DNA of 64,000 nt from Argopecten irradians. Lineage: Eukaryota > Mollusca > Bivalvia > Pectinida > Pectinidae. The position numbers and the translations under genes were made by a program. The notes below the pieces were generated by a model that saw nothing but the letters and a program-made list of their open reading frames with translations, was not told the DNA's origin and searched no databases. This document shows positions 53,725 through 64,000 of the stretch, piece by piece. The stretch is from positions 9,796,383 to 9,860,382 of the forward strand of contig NC_091139.1 in NCBI RefSeq assembly GCF_041381155.1. The letters are read 5' to 3'. Numbering within the stretch: position 1 is the first letter of the stretch; each line of letters opens with the position of its first letter.

Positions 53725-53915
53725 TATGTCCGTTTAAGGTTACTCGACCGACAATATTTTTTACCCCCGACCTTCCCCCCCCCCCACTTTTCTACGAAAA
53801 AGTCGTGATTTCAATCTACTAATTTTTTCAATTTACTAAAAAATGATAATAATAATAATTCCCTATTTTTTGCCAATGTAGCCTAACCCTTAACAGACAT
53901 ATGTTTTTTATGGCC
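53725..53915 (-). mobile_element. Foldback element E, copy 2
   Basis: Contains TGTCCGTTTAAGGTTACTCG on the left, a 'ttacccccgacc' segment, and AACCCTTAACAGACATATG with TATGGCC on the right. Reverse orientation relative to 29473-31453. Confidence 0.65.
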
Positions 53916-54012
53916 TTATCAGCTATTGAAAAAATGTCCAAATAATATTATCAATAGCCAGTGACATGCATATACTGTAAAGGATATAGTACCCCAATGA
54001 AGTGTATTGCTT

Positions 54013-54231
54013 AGGCAAAAAAATATTATATGTCTGTTAAGGATTACATTGGTCGGTAGGTCGGCATTTGTTTGTTTGGTTTTTTTTTAGTGTCTTTCAC
54101 TCTAAAATAATAGCCGGAACCGGAGTCTGAGATCGAAATCCCAATTTTTATTTCCCTCTTTTTCGCAGAAAAGAGGAAAAAATAAGGTCGAGGGTAAAAA
54201 ATTAGGGTCGATCGGGTATATATTTTTGGCC
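54013..54231 (+). mobile_element. Foldback element E, copy 3
   Basis: Starts GGCAAAAAAATATTATATG, then TGTCTGTTAAGGATTACATT, includes 'agtgtctttcactctaaaat' and ends TATATTTTTGGCC. Shares its body with the right half of the element at 29.5-31.5 kb. Confidence 0.7.
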
Positions 54232-54488
54232 TTATTTCACTATAATTGTAAATATATGTACAAAATGTAAACATAACTCTCTTTAAATGTAACATATTCA
54301 TCTACTATTTGAATGAACTTGGCATGCTTGTTTGATTTAATTGTATATGTTATTTATTCTGTTTACTTTTTGGAGGAAATAAAGAGAATGAATCTTGGTC
54401 TTCAAAATTGTACGTGAAGAAATTATATAGGTGTTTGGGATTTATATTTGTTAACTGTATATATCTTTTATTATTATTACTTTCATAC

Positions 54489-54489
54489 T

Positions 54490-54529
<40 letters not shown>
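54489..54529. repeat. (ATC)n microsatellite
   Basis: About 13 perfect CAT/ATC triplets. The apparent poly-His ORF is this repeat. Confidence 0.95.
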
Positions 54530-54639
54530 AGCAAATTTAATTCCGTTTCAGATAACGTTTGCAACCAGCTTGACAATGCATGTGCTTTCTAGGAAGGTGT
54601 TTCCTAGCGGTAGTTTTTTTTAATTTGGCGCCATATTTT

Positions 54640-55009
54640 CCTTTGCACGCTCGTTAGAGTTATCTCCACCTGAAAACAATTTTAGGTAAGTGTGCGGGTT
54701 TTTAATGTTTTTAAAGCTTCTATGAAGGTAGTTAGGTTCATGAATGCTGGAAAATGTCGTTTTCTATCCATCGGTGTACTTAATCACGTTAATCATTCTA
54801 AAAAAGCCGTATCTCTTCTTTGTTTATGTTTGCTTCCGTTTTGGGTTTGAGATTAAGCTTGATGTTGCCATGTGACGTGACGCCGTGCTCGCTGACAACT
54901 TGGGGCGAACGAAGGTCTATGTCAGTAATATTACTATTATGTAGGGCAATAAAGAGTGTGTGATTTGGACGTCTGGATTATTATATACCCAGTAATCAAC
55001 AAAGAAATT
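54640..55009 (+). promoter_or_regulatory. Likely promoter and 5' UTR of the CIMAP2-like gene
   Basis: CpG-richer stretch upstream of the start codon. GTTGCCATGTGAC at 54864-54876 matches the first half of an RFX X-box (GTTGCCATGGCAAC type) with a poor second half, followed by TGACGTGACG (CRE half-site). X-boxes are expected for ciliary genes. A GTAAGT at 54686 could be a 5' UTR donor. No TATA box. Confidence 0.3.
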
Positions 55010-55059
55010 ATGGCAGAAAAGAAATTTAATGGAGCTCCGTTTGGCACACAGACTGCAAG
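55010..55059 (+). CDS. CIMAP2: CIMAP2-like exon 1, start codon
   Basis: ATG at 55010, then AEKKFNGAPFGTQTA. The frame ends AG|GCAAGT: a GC donor in strong context. With the exon 2 acceptor this makes AG|A (Arg), giving QTARFDVSG as in the family. No GT site fits. Confidence 0.8.
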
Positions 55060-58000
55060 GCAAGTATGAAAAATCTAAAAAGTACGACCAGCCGTCAAAC
55101 TAACATTTTGCTGTCTCTTTCGGTCTATGATACTGTATTTTTCCGGCAGCATTTATTTTGAATGGTCGATTCACAATGGATGATTGTTTTATTTTGTGTC
55201 CTGCATACTAACCAGTAGAGAGGATAAGACGATATATATAAGAATTAGCTTATATGAACGACACCAGATCGAAAAAGAAAACAAAAAAAAAACAATAGGC
55301 CTTTAAAGATCCAATGAATCAGAGTAACATTTCACATTAAAATATTTGTATACAATAATCCGTCGAATCCCATCAAACACCACTATGTATTATGGTAATA
55401 TTAATTACTTGTAAATTATGTTTGATAAATACAAGCCAATATGGCATTTAAAAAAGCCTTTGTGTTATTCTAATCATGGGGTTAAACAGTATTAAATTGT
55501 ATTCTTATGGAATAGAGTATAGATTTGTATTGAACTGTTATTGTAAAAGGCAAGAAAGAATATTAAACTTGATCCAGTACATACACTATTAGCTGCAATG
55601 ACATAGCTCGGAATGACGGATGGATGATTTCAAACAGATTTTGAACGATAGTTTTTTATCTCACTGTTTAACGCATAATATATATGTGACGATACATGGT
55701 CATTTCATTTGCATCATAGTCCATCAGCTAGTTCTTTTGTGGCTGTGCGGATACATATCGGTACTTCGTTTTTATTATAGTCGTTCAATGGTGAGCGCAG
55801 CCCACTCTTGAATGGGTGCATGACCACTCTGTTGGTTCGGACCCTGGTCTCAGCTGAGCACATTGCATTTGGTGGCAGCGAACAGGCCTGGCATCCCGTA
55901 GGGTGCCCTCTGACAGCACGGGAAACACAATGTTCCTGGTACTGGTTGGTGACTAGTGAGGTTCTAGTCATGAAGCGGCAACGCTATAACAACAGCAGGG
56001 ACAGTTGTGTGTGCTGAGGATGCCAGGTTGAACCTAGGAAAGCTTCTGGATGAAGCTTGTTGACAAGGGGGTAATTTGATGATACATAGATATGGGCATT
56101 TCAGCCTCATAATCCATCAGCTAGTTTTTGTGGCTATGCGAATGAGTGTCAGTACTGTATATCGTACATAGTTCAGCAAGGATGAGCGAGGCCCACTCTT
56201 GGATGGGTGCATGACAGCTCTGTTGGTTCAAGCCCCAGCCTCGGCATGTTAAACATACATACAACATTCAATAATAATTACTAATGTTGAAAACGATCAG
56301 ATGTTAATGATGTAGACATAGTGAGACTGAACTGGGTGAATCATCAGTTATCATGTAGCTCAACTGATAGAGCATTTGGCTAGGAGGTCTGGGTTAGAAC
56401 CACAGTCTGGCTCCTCTTCAGTTACATAGATGATAGACCAATATTGTTACCAATCCATACAGGTCTTGCATTCACAAACATCTTGTGCTAAAGAAAATTA
56501 AACAGTCATATTCGGAACTATATAAAATTTAAAACTTTACATCCAGCCTGATCACTAAGCAATCACTCTCCTACAAGATAAAACAAGATGCAAGAATCTT
56601 TATCTTTAGTCAAATGTATCACATATAACATAGGCTATCAATAGCTCTTATTTTGACAAAACAAAAATAAAAAAATATAAAACTCAAGATAACAAAAATT
56701 AAAATTTCTATATTCTTTTCTTACTGACCAAACTAGTTAATAACAACAACATGCAGTTTCATATTGTTTAAGAAAAATGACACAACATTTCTGCAATGAC
56801 GATCAAAGATTTAATTATAAACATTGTGGTTATATTTATTACAGATTTGATGTATCGGGAGTCCATCCTAAAAGTAAATATCCAGGCACATTTACAGAGA
56901 TACCATATGACAAAAAATCTATAGATGTACTGGTAAGTTAACTTACAACTGTTTACTTTATCGATGTTTCATTTTAGCACTTCAGATTTGATATACTGAC
57001 AATAGTTTCAAGACAGTGACATTATATTGTTTGAGAAGAATCCCACCTCAGGCTAGAGTTCATGACAATTGTTTTGTACAGTCCCACAATATCAGTCACC
57101 CTGTAATCATACTCTGATGACTATATGCAGTTTTATTTCTATAGATCTATAAAATGACCCTATTTCTTACCTTTTGGTAAATTTCTATTATCATGTCATT
57201 TAAAAAAATTAAGGTAAATATATTGTCAATCAAATACATTTAAGCTACTTAATTTTCAAATTTGATAGTTAAGTTGTTTTAATAATTAATTGAATAGAAT
57301 CGCCGACTGGGACCGGGGTCCTACAAAGTTGACCATGGAGGGTTCAGCGCTAAATCTGTGGAGGAGAGATCTGCTGGACCTGGTTGGGCGCGTGCCTACG
57401 AGGTGGAGAGAATGGCAGCTCTACCCCATCTCCTACACAAAGACCAGTGGGAACTCAAGAAGATGCTGGTAAGTTTTCTCCGGCAGTGATAATATACTGT
57501 AATCATCATAATTAGCACCCCTCCCCCTATAACTGCCCCTTCCCTTTTCTAGAGAACGGTTGAAGTTCCTATGAATTTAACAATGTTTTACAACATGAGA
57601 TGCCTCTAACATCAACACTGTATCCTATATACATGGCCTTGAATCTTTTACATGTGAATCTCGACATGATAAAGTGTCTCAAAGGATAAAAGACATATAC
57701 ATGTTTACTGTAACATATTAATGTACCGTGAGTACAGAAAGATTAAAAAATATGGCAGACTTTTTTCGTCCGCACCTTACATTTTCATTCATAAGCGTTC
57801 CCCTCCCTTTGTTACAATTATTGAAGTGCCCTGGGAGCTAATTATCGCGGATACGGTACAACATTCACAAAAAAGGAGACTGCAACTGATCAATAAACAC
57901 AAACATGTCTATTAAGACCTTCCAAAGGATATAAAAAAATAAAATAGGAAATAAAATAAAATCTTCACAGGCAGGTGGTCTTTGTACAAAGGTCAAAATG

Positions 58001-61000
58001 CATCGAAATGAAAGTGGTCCTATTATAGAGGTGCTGGTCTTTATACAGAGGTGGTCACTGTAAAGGCAGGTTCAACACTTAGTACATAAAGGTATACATA
58101 CTATATCACACTAGTTTTCTTTGATTTAAATTAAGTAACACAGTACAAAGTAATGTAAGACATATTGTCAATATTGACCAATCTATTTAAGTTCTGTGCT
58201 AAAGAATGTGTTTCTTTAAATGATTTGTGGATTGAAGATAAATGATTTAGAATTAAGACTTATCTTTTGCCTCAAGATTGGTTTGTGGATAGCATAGTTG
58301 AAATTTATATGAGTCATGCAAATTTGTGATTTGTAAATTATAACTATGGAAAGGATATAAGTTGGATGTCAGCATAATAACCAACAAAAACTAAACAAAG
58401 AACCTGATAAGATTAATTAAGTCTACATGCACCTTAAATAAAGATGCTCCACCGCTGACAATTTTTCTCAATAAAAAACACCCAGTAGCAGAGTAATTAG
58501 TATTTTTATTCATTTACAAAGTTACTTACTTTACACCATTACCAGCATTGAAAAGTTTGGGCTTCTAATTTTACTTCAAGATAAAAATATTAAAAGAATT
58601 TAAATTGTATTCCGAAAAAATGACCTTTGACTATTGATATTGCATTGGAAATATCATTGCACATGTAATCTCTGCTGACATCTCCTAGGCAGATTTTCTA
58701 ATCCTTTATGATCTCTGCTATTGCTATTCAAATCGCTTTTTGCCTGACAGAATGCTGATGTAATGATCAACCGAAACCGTTCACACTATTATTGCGTCGA
58801 CAGTAAGGTGGCATGAACTACAGATGACTTTAGGGAACAAGAGATCCAAGAGGGATCTTGGTGCCCACCAAAGAATGATCTATGTCTGACAATGGAAAGA
58901 GGGATCTTTTCCCTGCTGTATCCTCATATGACCTTTGACCATTGTCATTGATGTCACCTAGACAGAGGTCCTCATATGACCTTTGACTATTGGCATTGAT
59001 GTCACCTAGAAAGAGGTCCTCATATGACCTTTGACCATTGTCATTGATGTCACCTAGACAGAGGTCCTCATATGACCTTTGACCATTGTCATTGAGGTCA
59101 CCTATAGACAGAGGTCCTCATATGACCTTTAATCATTGTCATTGATGTCACCTAGACAGAGGTCCTCATATGTCACTTTAGACAGAGGTCCTCATATGAC
59201 CTTTGACCATTGTCATTGATGTCACCTAGACAGAGGTCCTCATATGACCTTTGACCATTGTCATTGATGTCACCTAGACAGAGGTCCTCATATGACCTTT
59301 GACCATTGTCATTGATGTCACCTAGACAGAACTCTTCTTCATAGATCAATTCTCAACTTCATATGCTATTTACCACTGATGACTACTCATCTTATTTATG
59401 CAAATAGCCTGTTTATGTCTTTTCTTTTAATTGAAGAACATATTTGGAATTAAAAATGATTTGGGTTTAAATTTAATTCATAAGGAAGATAAATCTTTGA
59501 ATTTATTAATGCTTCAGATAGTATTTGAATAAGCCAAAATAGCATTAAATACAATTCTAAAAGTGCTGATTATTAAAGATATTTAAATGTCGGTAAGTAA
59601 GTCATTACTCTTGTTAATTGGCTCCAATGTAATTAGTGCCTTATTTTCTATATAGAATTAGTTTGCCATAGAAGATGTAGGCTAATGCAGTCACTTTATT
59701 TTGATATTATCTTGATATTTCATGTGTGTGTACCATTTTTTTTCTTTTTTTTTTTCCTGGCCTATTTGCTTATATAAAACACCATACATATGAAACAAGA
59801 TGGATACCCTGATGTATACATACCTTTATGAACTTTTCTGTATACCTGCATAGATGCCATTTACCTTCACATCAAGGTTAAAAGTTATTTACCTTTACCA
59901 CTCAAAAAAATCGTCGTCATATAATTTTACTTTGCTCCTGATGAAAATTACCTCTATCACTTACTAGGGAATTATAGAGCAATTTTATGGATTAGTGTGA
60001 CCATGTTTTACTTTAATTGTCAACATCTGGACACTTATCAGAAAGCAAAATTGCTCGCTGGTAAACTGCTAAGTTTTCTTGATAGTTTTAACATGAGCTA
60101 TAAAAATCCCTCATAAAACACGTTTGCAGGGGATAATAGATTGAACACTGTCTAGACAGGCCTAACCTTAACATATATTAATATATATATAATATTGTAC
60201 TGCAGCACCTTGTCTTTGTTGCCTTTTGCAAGAACTGAAGGTCAAGATCAAATTGTCATTGTGAGATTCGAGTTGTACATTAATTTCTAAAAGATGTTAC
60301 TGATAAAAATTACTAATAATGGAAATTTGACATGGGGAATATGCTACACTAATATACTGGAGATTTTATCATAGAAAATCTGCTATTATAGTTCTTAGAA
60401 GTCAGTACTGAAATCTGTACTAATTTACTACTAAATACTGTAGCTATTAACTATAGGCTTGATGGATTCTATTTGTAATAATATAGCTACTAAAGGCTTG
60501 ATGGGTTCTATTTGTAATAATATAGCTACTATAGGCTTGATGGGTTATTAGGGCCCCGCATCGAGATGCGGGTGCCCTATAGTAATCAGGTTGTCCGTCT
60601 GTCTGTCCGTCCGTCGTCTGTCCGTTTTTTTTCTTTTGCACATTAATGATGGAAGGGAGTGGAGTATTTTCCCCATATTTTACATGATGATTCCCCATCC
60701 ATCCTAGATAGGCTTGATGGATTTTTCAGGCTGAAATTAAATTAAAAAATCGGCCATCTTGGATTTTAACATTTAAAAAAATCACAATGTTGTTGCTTAA
60801 CTGATAAACATTTTGTTATAACATTTTGATGCAAAGTTGTTCAGAATTAAACAAGGAGTTGACTGTCCAAAGGTAAGGTCATGGGCCAAGGTTACTAAGT
60901 CAAAGGTCAAGGTCAAATTTATTTGAGTTAATTGTATGCTCTTAATGTAATGTTAGCTTGGAATCAGGATTCAAGTTAAATACTTGGAAGACTTTTTCCA

Positions 61001-63849
61001 AAGAATTATAATAATGTACCATCATCGGTTTCCCAATTAATGTTGACATTAATTATTTATTAGCAACATATAGCTAACACGGAAGAATTCGTTGTCAAAA
61101 TACTACTTTTCCACTTAAGCACGTCAGACACATAGCGGGGCCCTTTCTGACGTGTCAGTGTTGTAGTATTTGTAATAATATAGCTACTATAGGCTTGATG
61201 GATTCTAATGATTTGTGTGGTTCTTATGACCTGATAAGTACATGAGTGGTCTGGCAGTGTTTGTTCAGCCCTTGACTAAGTCTATGTTTGAAGTGTCATA
61301 TACATATAGTCTAAGTAGGTGATGTTATAGGGTTGTAAATATTCCGACCACGCACACCATTATAGTATATATACGACCAGGTGACACCCCAGGCTGTAAT
61401 ATCAGGCCAGCTCCAATATAGGTATAAATATGTTTACACGCTCTTCAGTTATATAGCCCATAAGTGGGGTTGAGTGATAGTTAAATAGCTTTCTTTACGT
61501 TTAGGATTTTTGATATGGTTCTAATTTACATTATTTGTCTAAATCTTAGGTCATACTTAGTATGGTAAAATCAGCTGAATCCAGATTACGGTACATGTCA
61601 AATCTAGTCAGTGACTGGGCTAACCAGATTAATTCATATCCAGTTACTGACCAGGATTAGCTCATCAGTAATATCATATCTGGTTACTGACCCAAGCCTA
61701 ACATAACCAGATTGATATCATATCTGGTTACTTTCAGACCCGAGGATTAACTAATCATAATCAAATTACTTTCAGACCCGAGGATTAACTAATCAGTAAT
61801 ATCAAATCTAGTTACTGACCCAGCCTTAACACTAACCAGATATGATATTAATCTGGTTACTGACCCAGCCTTAACACTAACCAGATATGATATTAATCTG
61901 GTTACTGACCCAGCCTTAACACTAACCAGATATGATATTAATCTGATTACTGACCCAGCCTAAACACTAACCAGATATGATATTAATCTGGTTACTGACC
62001 CAGCCTAAACACTAACCAGATATGATATTAATCTGGTTACTGACCCAGCCTAAACACTAACCAGATATGATATTAATCTGGTTACTGACCCAGCCTTAAC
62101 ACTAACCAGATATGATATTAATCTGGTTACTGACCCATATATATATATAATATCATATTCGGTTACTGACCCACACCTAACTTAACCAGATGAATGTTAT
62201 ATCTGGTCTATCTATTGACGGTGGCGGTTTACCTGTAAATCTGTAGTGCATTGATGTTTGAACTGATCCTATAGCATTATTGATCAGATTGAGTTGTGGT
62301 GGCATCAGTGGACAATAGTTTGTATGTTTGTTGTTATCAATAACCCTATAGATCGTCTGTCAGAGGTGAATGTGTCTCTGGCCGCAGGAGTAAATCAATT
62401 ATTGAATACAATATCGGCGCGATGTGATAAGGATAAACAAGAAATGTTGAGTTAATACAGTTGGTATTGTACTGTATTGTGGCTATGGATTGATTTTCAC
62501 AGAATTGATTGCCTCTTTAAACAACTAATTATGTGATACAATATCCATATTAGTTATACCAGTTATTTGTGATTGGAATAGATTTAAAGCACTGCCTGAC
62601 AGTACTCCAGTTAAGATACGTACACAGGTAAAATACACTTTAAAATGTGTCAATTACCCATAAAAATAGAATGAACGGGTACTAATTACAAATATTTGTA
62701 TTATGAAATGCAATTATTATGAGCGCTTACATCCAGGAATAAAATTACAAGCACACACACACATGCACACACAGATATTTGCAATGCAATTATTATGAGT
62801 GTAACAACAAGAAAAAATATTTAAAAAAAAAAATAAAATAAAGTAAAATCAGACGAATTCCAGTAATGCTCAAAAATATGTATTAACTGTACTCTAAATG
62901 TTTCAAAACATTTGTACAAATTGCTATCTTAAAGATGCTCCACCGCCAACAGAGCATAAATGATATTCATCATTTGAACAATAATTGTTGTTTAATCGTG
63001 TATATATATGTCTAATTAAAACAAAAAATGATATAAAATCATTTATTTCGCCTTTGGTGCATGCGCAATCAGTACTTCATCCAAATAGGATATAGTGACA
63101 CGGAATTTTTTCGGGATGCAATTAATTATTTTTCATGTTTTTAACTTGAAGTAAAATTAGAAGCTCAAACTTTTCAATGGTGGTAATGGTGTAAAGTAAG
63201 TAACTTTTGTAACCGAAGAAAAATACTAAATCGTCAACTCCTGTTTCTGATAGTGAAAAAATACCATTTGTCAGCGGTGGAGCATCTTTAATTGTCATCG
63301 ATTACTTTATACAATTTAACCACGATAGAACTTTTTCCAACAGATGCGTTTTCAGTTTTGGGTTCGCACTGAAGTCAGAGTTGTACCCTTCCCTTTTCAA
63401 AATTGCGAGTAAAATGGGAATAATACACGTACCACGTACGTGATACCTATAACTGGAGATACCAGTCCCGCACATAGTACGTGAGTTAGTCCTATTAACC
63501 ATCCCTCCCAAAATTATCTGGATCACTGTGCCATTGTCATGGTAGTTGGGTTATAATGTGGGTCTGGGGGTTTAGAAATGTAAAATATCTTTCTCCTTCT
63601 TTGATTTTTTTCCATGAAATCTAATTTCATAGCAAATAGAATTAATGATGTTTTATTCCCCATCAAACGAAACAATTATGTGGCAACTAAATTTTTTTCT
63701 TATTTACCCCTTGCTAATTGAAGGCAAGGAAACTAGGTCCAGGTTCTTATGACATCAAAGATTTCCTGCAACATAGTGATGAAAAGCCACGAAGCTATCG
63801 AGGGATTTGTCAGACGCTGTCACATCGCTTCAATGACCATCAGGCAGTG
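55010..63849 (+). CDS. CIMAP2: CIMAP2/LEXM-like ciliary microtubule-associated protein, 5' part of gene
   Basis: Four exons encode 145 residues and run off the right edge. The family (formerly LEXM, C1orf177) holds PG-rich STPG-type repeats and is linked to axonemal microtubules. Seen here: FGTQTARFDVSGVHP, then FTEIPYDKK, then two RLGPGSY / KLGPGSYDI motifs and WARAYEVERMAALPH. The combination RFDVSGV plus LGPGSY is what identifies it. Intron 1 has a GC donor. Intron 3 (6.3 kb) carries two minisatellites and several elements. The intron after exon 4 begins with copies of that exon's end. It is divergent from CENP-E, starts about 6 kb apart. Confidence 0.75.
55060..55699. other. CIMAP2-like intron 1, left part
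   Basis: AT-rich; nothing recognised. Confidence 0.4.
55700..56255 (+). mobile_element. Pair of roughly 170-bp SINE-like direct repeats
   Basis: Two copies (about 55690-55865 and 56080-56250) share CCATCAGCTAGTT, GGCCCACTCTTGGATGGGTG-type sequence and CTCTGTTGGTTCRAxCCC. The last part resembles an RNA polymerase III B box (GGTTCGAxxCC). Diverged copies; no tRNA fold evident. Confidence 0.5.
56350..56415 (+). mobile_element. tRNA-derived SINE-like fragment
   Basis: TGTAGCTCAACTGATAGAGC is a good A box with D-arm, and GGGTTAGAACCAC a B box about 40 bp on. The anticodon arm and acceptor stem do not pair, so this is a tRNA-like repeat head and not a functional tRNA gene. Confidence 0.5.
56845..56932 (+). 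CDS. CIMAP2: CIMAP2-like exon 2
   Basis: Acceptor TTTATTACAG, donor GTACTG|GTAAGT. Encodes RFDVSGVHPKSKYPG and TFTEIPYDKKSIDVL, the family's N-terminal signature. Phase 0 out. Confidence 0.85.
57298..57468 (+). CDS. CIMAP2: CIMAP2-like exon 3
   Basis: Acceptor TTGAATAG, donor ATGCTG|GTAAGT; 57 codons, phase 0 at both ends. Encodes NRRLGPGSYKVDHGGF, SAGPGWARAYEVERMA and HKDQWELKKML. LGPGSY is a PG-rich STPG-like motif. The ATG-initiated ORF in another frame here is a shadow. Confidence 0.87.
57495..57858. mobile_element. MITE with TAC(T/C)GTA termini
   Basis: Left TACTGTAATCATCATAATTA and right, inverted, TAATTATCGCGGATACGGTA share most of 25 bp. About 364 bp, 26 bp after exon 3. Related in style to the TACCGTA family but with a different interior. 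Confidence 0.6.
57859..58437. other. CIMAP2-like intron 3 segment
   Basis: AT-rich; a minor 'ggtcttt(g/a)tacaaaggt' repeat near 57974-58055. Nothing else. Confidence 0.4.
58438..58622 (-). mobile_element. MITE, TTAAAGATGCTC family, partial inverted copy
   Basis: Starts AAAGATGCTCCACCGCTGAC and continues with TTACTTACTTTACACCATTA, the reverse of the body at 1477-1832 and 62929-63292. The other end is missing. Confidence 0.72.
58838..58925 (+). mobile_element. Possible element head related to family A
   Basis: AACAAGAGATCCAAGAGGGA then TCTTGGTGCCC: the same AACAAGAG start followed by a short palindrome, but with GATCC in place of GGCCC. It immediately precedes the 48-bp array. Confidence 0.4.
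58926..59330. repeat. 48-bp minisatellite in intron 3
   Basis: About eight copies of a roughly 48-50-bp unit containing CCTCATATGACCTTTGACCA and 'ttgatgtcacctagacagag'. One copy is truncated (59168-59185). It is not next to a splice site. Confidence 0.88.
59331..60446. other. CIMAP2-like intron 3 segment
   Basis: AT-rich with (TA)n near 60176-60192; no exon or repeat family recognised. Confidence 0.4.
60447..61205. mobile_element. Element with GGGCCCCGC ends inside a short direct repeat
   Basis: Three units of AATATAGCTACTATAGGCTT-type sequence (60447-60548) and one more at 61165-61203 flank a roughly 615-bp block. The block starts AGGGCCCCGCATCGAGATGC and ends near AGCGGGGCCCTTTCTGACGT, with GTCTGTCCGTCCGTCG near the left end. 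Inverted GC-rich ends suggest an insertion. No ORF of note. Confidence 0.5.
61206..61600. other. CIMAP2-like intron 3 segment
   Basis: Nothing recognised. Confidence 0.4.
61600..62200. repeat. 46-bp minisatellite with internal palindrome
   Basis: Six or seven near-identical copies from about 61800 to 62135, with degenerate copies on both sides. The unit has GGTTACTGACCCAGCC and CCAGATATGATATTAATCTG; the CCAGAT...ATCTGG arms are inverted, so each unit can fold. Not next to a splice site. Confidence 0.88.
62201..62928. other. CIMAP2-like intron 3 segment
   Basis: No exon recognised; a short (CA)n tract at 62751-62771. Confidence 0.4.
62929..63292 (+). mobile_element. MITE, TTAAAGATGCTC family, copy 2
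   Basis: TTAAAGATGCTCCACCGCCA on the left, and GGTGGAGCATCTTTAA on the right as its inverse. About 364 bp, nearly the same as 1477-1832. Confidence 0.85.
63293..63723. other. End of CIMAP2-like intron 3
   Basis: No exon seen. A short inverted pair (ACGTACCACGTACGTG area, 63427-63485) is present. The tract before the acceptor is T-rich. Confidence 0.4.
63724..63849 (+). CDS. CIMAP2: CIMAP2-like exon 4
   Basis: Acceptor TAATTGAAG, donor GCAGTG|GTAAGT; 42 codons, phase 0. Encodes ARKLGPGSYDIKDFL and DEKPRSYRGICQTLSH, a second LGPGSY motif. Its last 39 nt are duplicated downstream with the donor. Confidence 0.85.
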
Positions 63850-64000
63850 GTAAGTAGTCTATCAGGGAAACTGTCAGACGCTGTCACATCGCTTCAAGGA
63901 CCTTCAGGCAGTGGTAAGTAGTCTATTGGGGAATCTGTCAGACGCTGTCACATCGCTTCAAGCAGTAGTAAGTATTCTATCGGGGAATTCTGTCACCAGA
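63811..64000 (+). repeat. 64-bp repeat of the exon 4 end and donor, three copies, cut by the window edge
   Basis: CAGACGCTGTCACATCGCTT begins at 63811, 63875 and 63939, exactly 64 bp apart. Copy 2 keeps CAGGCAGTG|GTAAGTAGTC intact; copy 3 has a 15-bp or so deletion but keeps AGTAGTAAGTA. The array may continue beyond the window. Confidence 0.93.

Noticed and set aside
54408-54623. ORF with a poly-His run
   Set aside because: The His run is the (ATC)n microsatellite; the rest is low-complexity.
56350-56415. Functional tRNA gene
   Set aside because: A and B boxes are present, but acceptor and anticodon stems do not pair; kept only as a SINE-like fragment.

Overview
The window is animal nuclear DNA: AT-rich, split genes with GT-AG introns, many short inverted-repeat elements, a decayed non-LTR retrotransposon tail and very long minisatellites. 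The dispersed repeats beginning AACAAGAGGCCCA and ending in a GGTCAGATGACCTAA hairpin suggest a mollusc, probably a bivalve; that is inference.

Two genes lie head to head. On the minus strand, from about 49.0 kb down to 3.5 kb, is a kinesin-7/CENP-E gene. I resolved 23 clean coding exons plus one damaged exon (exon 7). Exons 1-10 encode the motor (P-loop [25 protein letters not shown]), exon 11 the neck ([10 protein letters not shown]), exon 13 a CENP-E-like TWCPGK stretch, and exon 16 (4,014 bp) a coiled coil with five 186-residue repeats. The rest is coiled coil and a basic tail. All reading phases join except at exon 7, where an in-frame TAA follows NRRHMAETK and switch I (SSRSH) is not found. 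On the plus strand from 55.0 kb are four exons of a CIMAP2/LEXM-like ciliary microtubule protein, which runs past the right edge.

The standout observation is that six tandem arrays begin at 5' splice sites. In CENP-E these follow exon 10 (33-bp unit, about 7.2 kb, nearly the whole intron), exon 14 (22 bp, about 7 kb), exon 15 (about 57 bp, four copies), exon 19 (53 bp, about 1.1 kb) and exon 20 (30 bp, about 1.3 kb). In the neighbouring CIMAP2-like gene one follows exon 4 (64 bp, three copies). In four of the six each unit re-copies the end of the exon plus the donor GT, giving up to roughly 220 copies of one splice donor in a row. The two large donor-bearing arrays have unit lengths divisible by three and are largely stop-free in the host frame, so use of a distal donor would insert whole 10- or 11-residue repeats.

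The introns and the 6-kb intergenic gap also hold several families of non-autonomous elements (pogo-like, hAT-like, long-TIR and foldback MITEs, tRNA-like SINEs, and a hairpin-ended family with matching, covarying termini), listed individually below.
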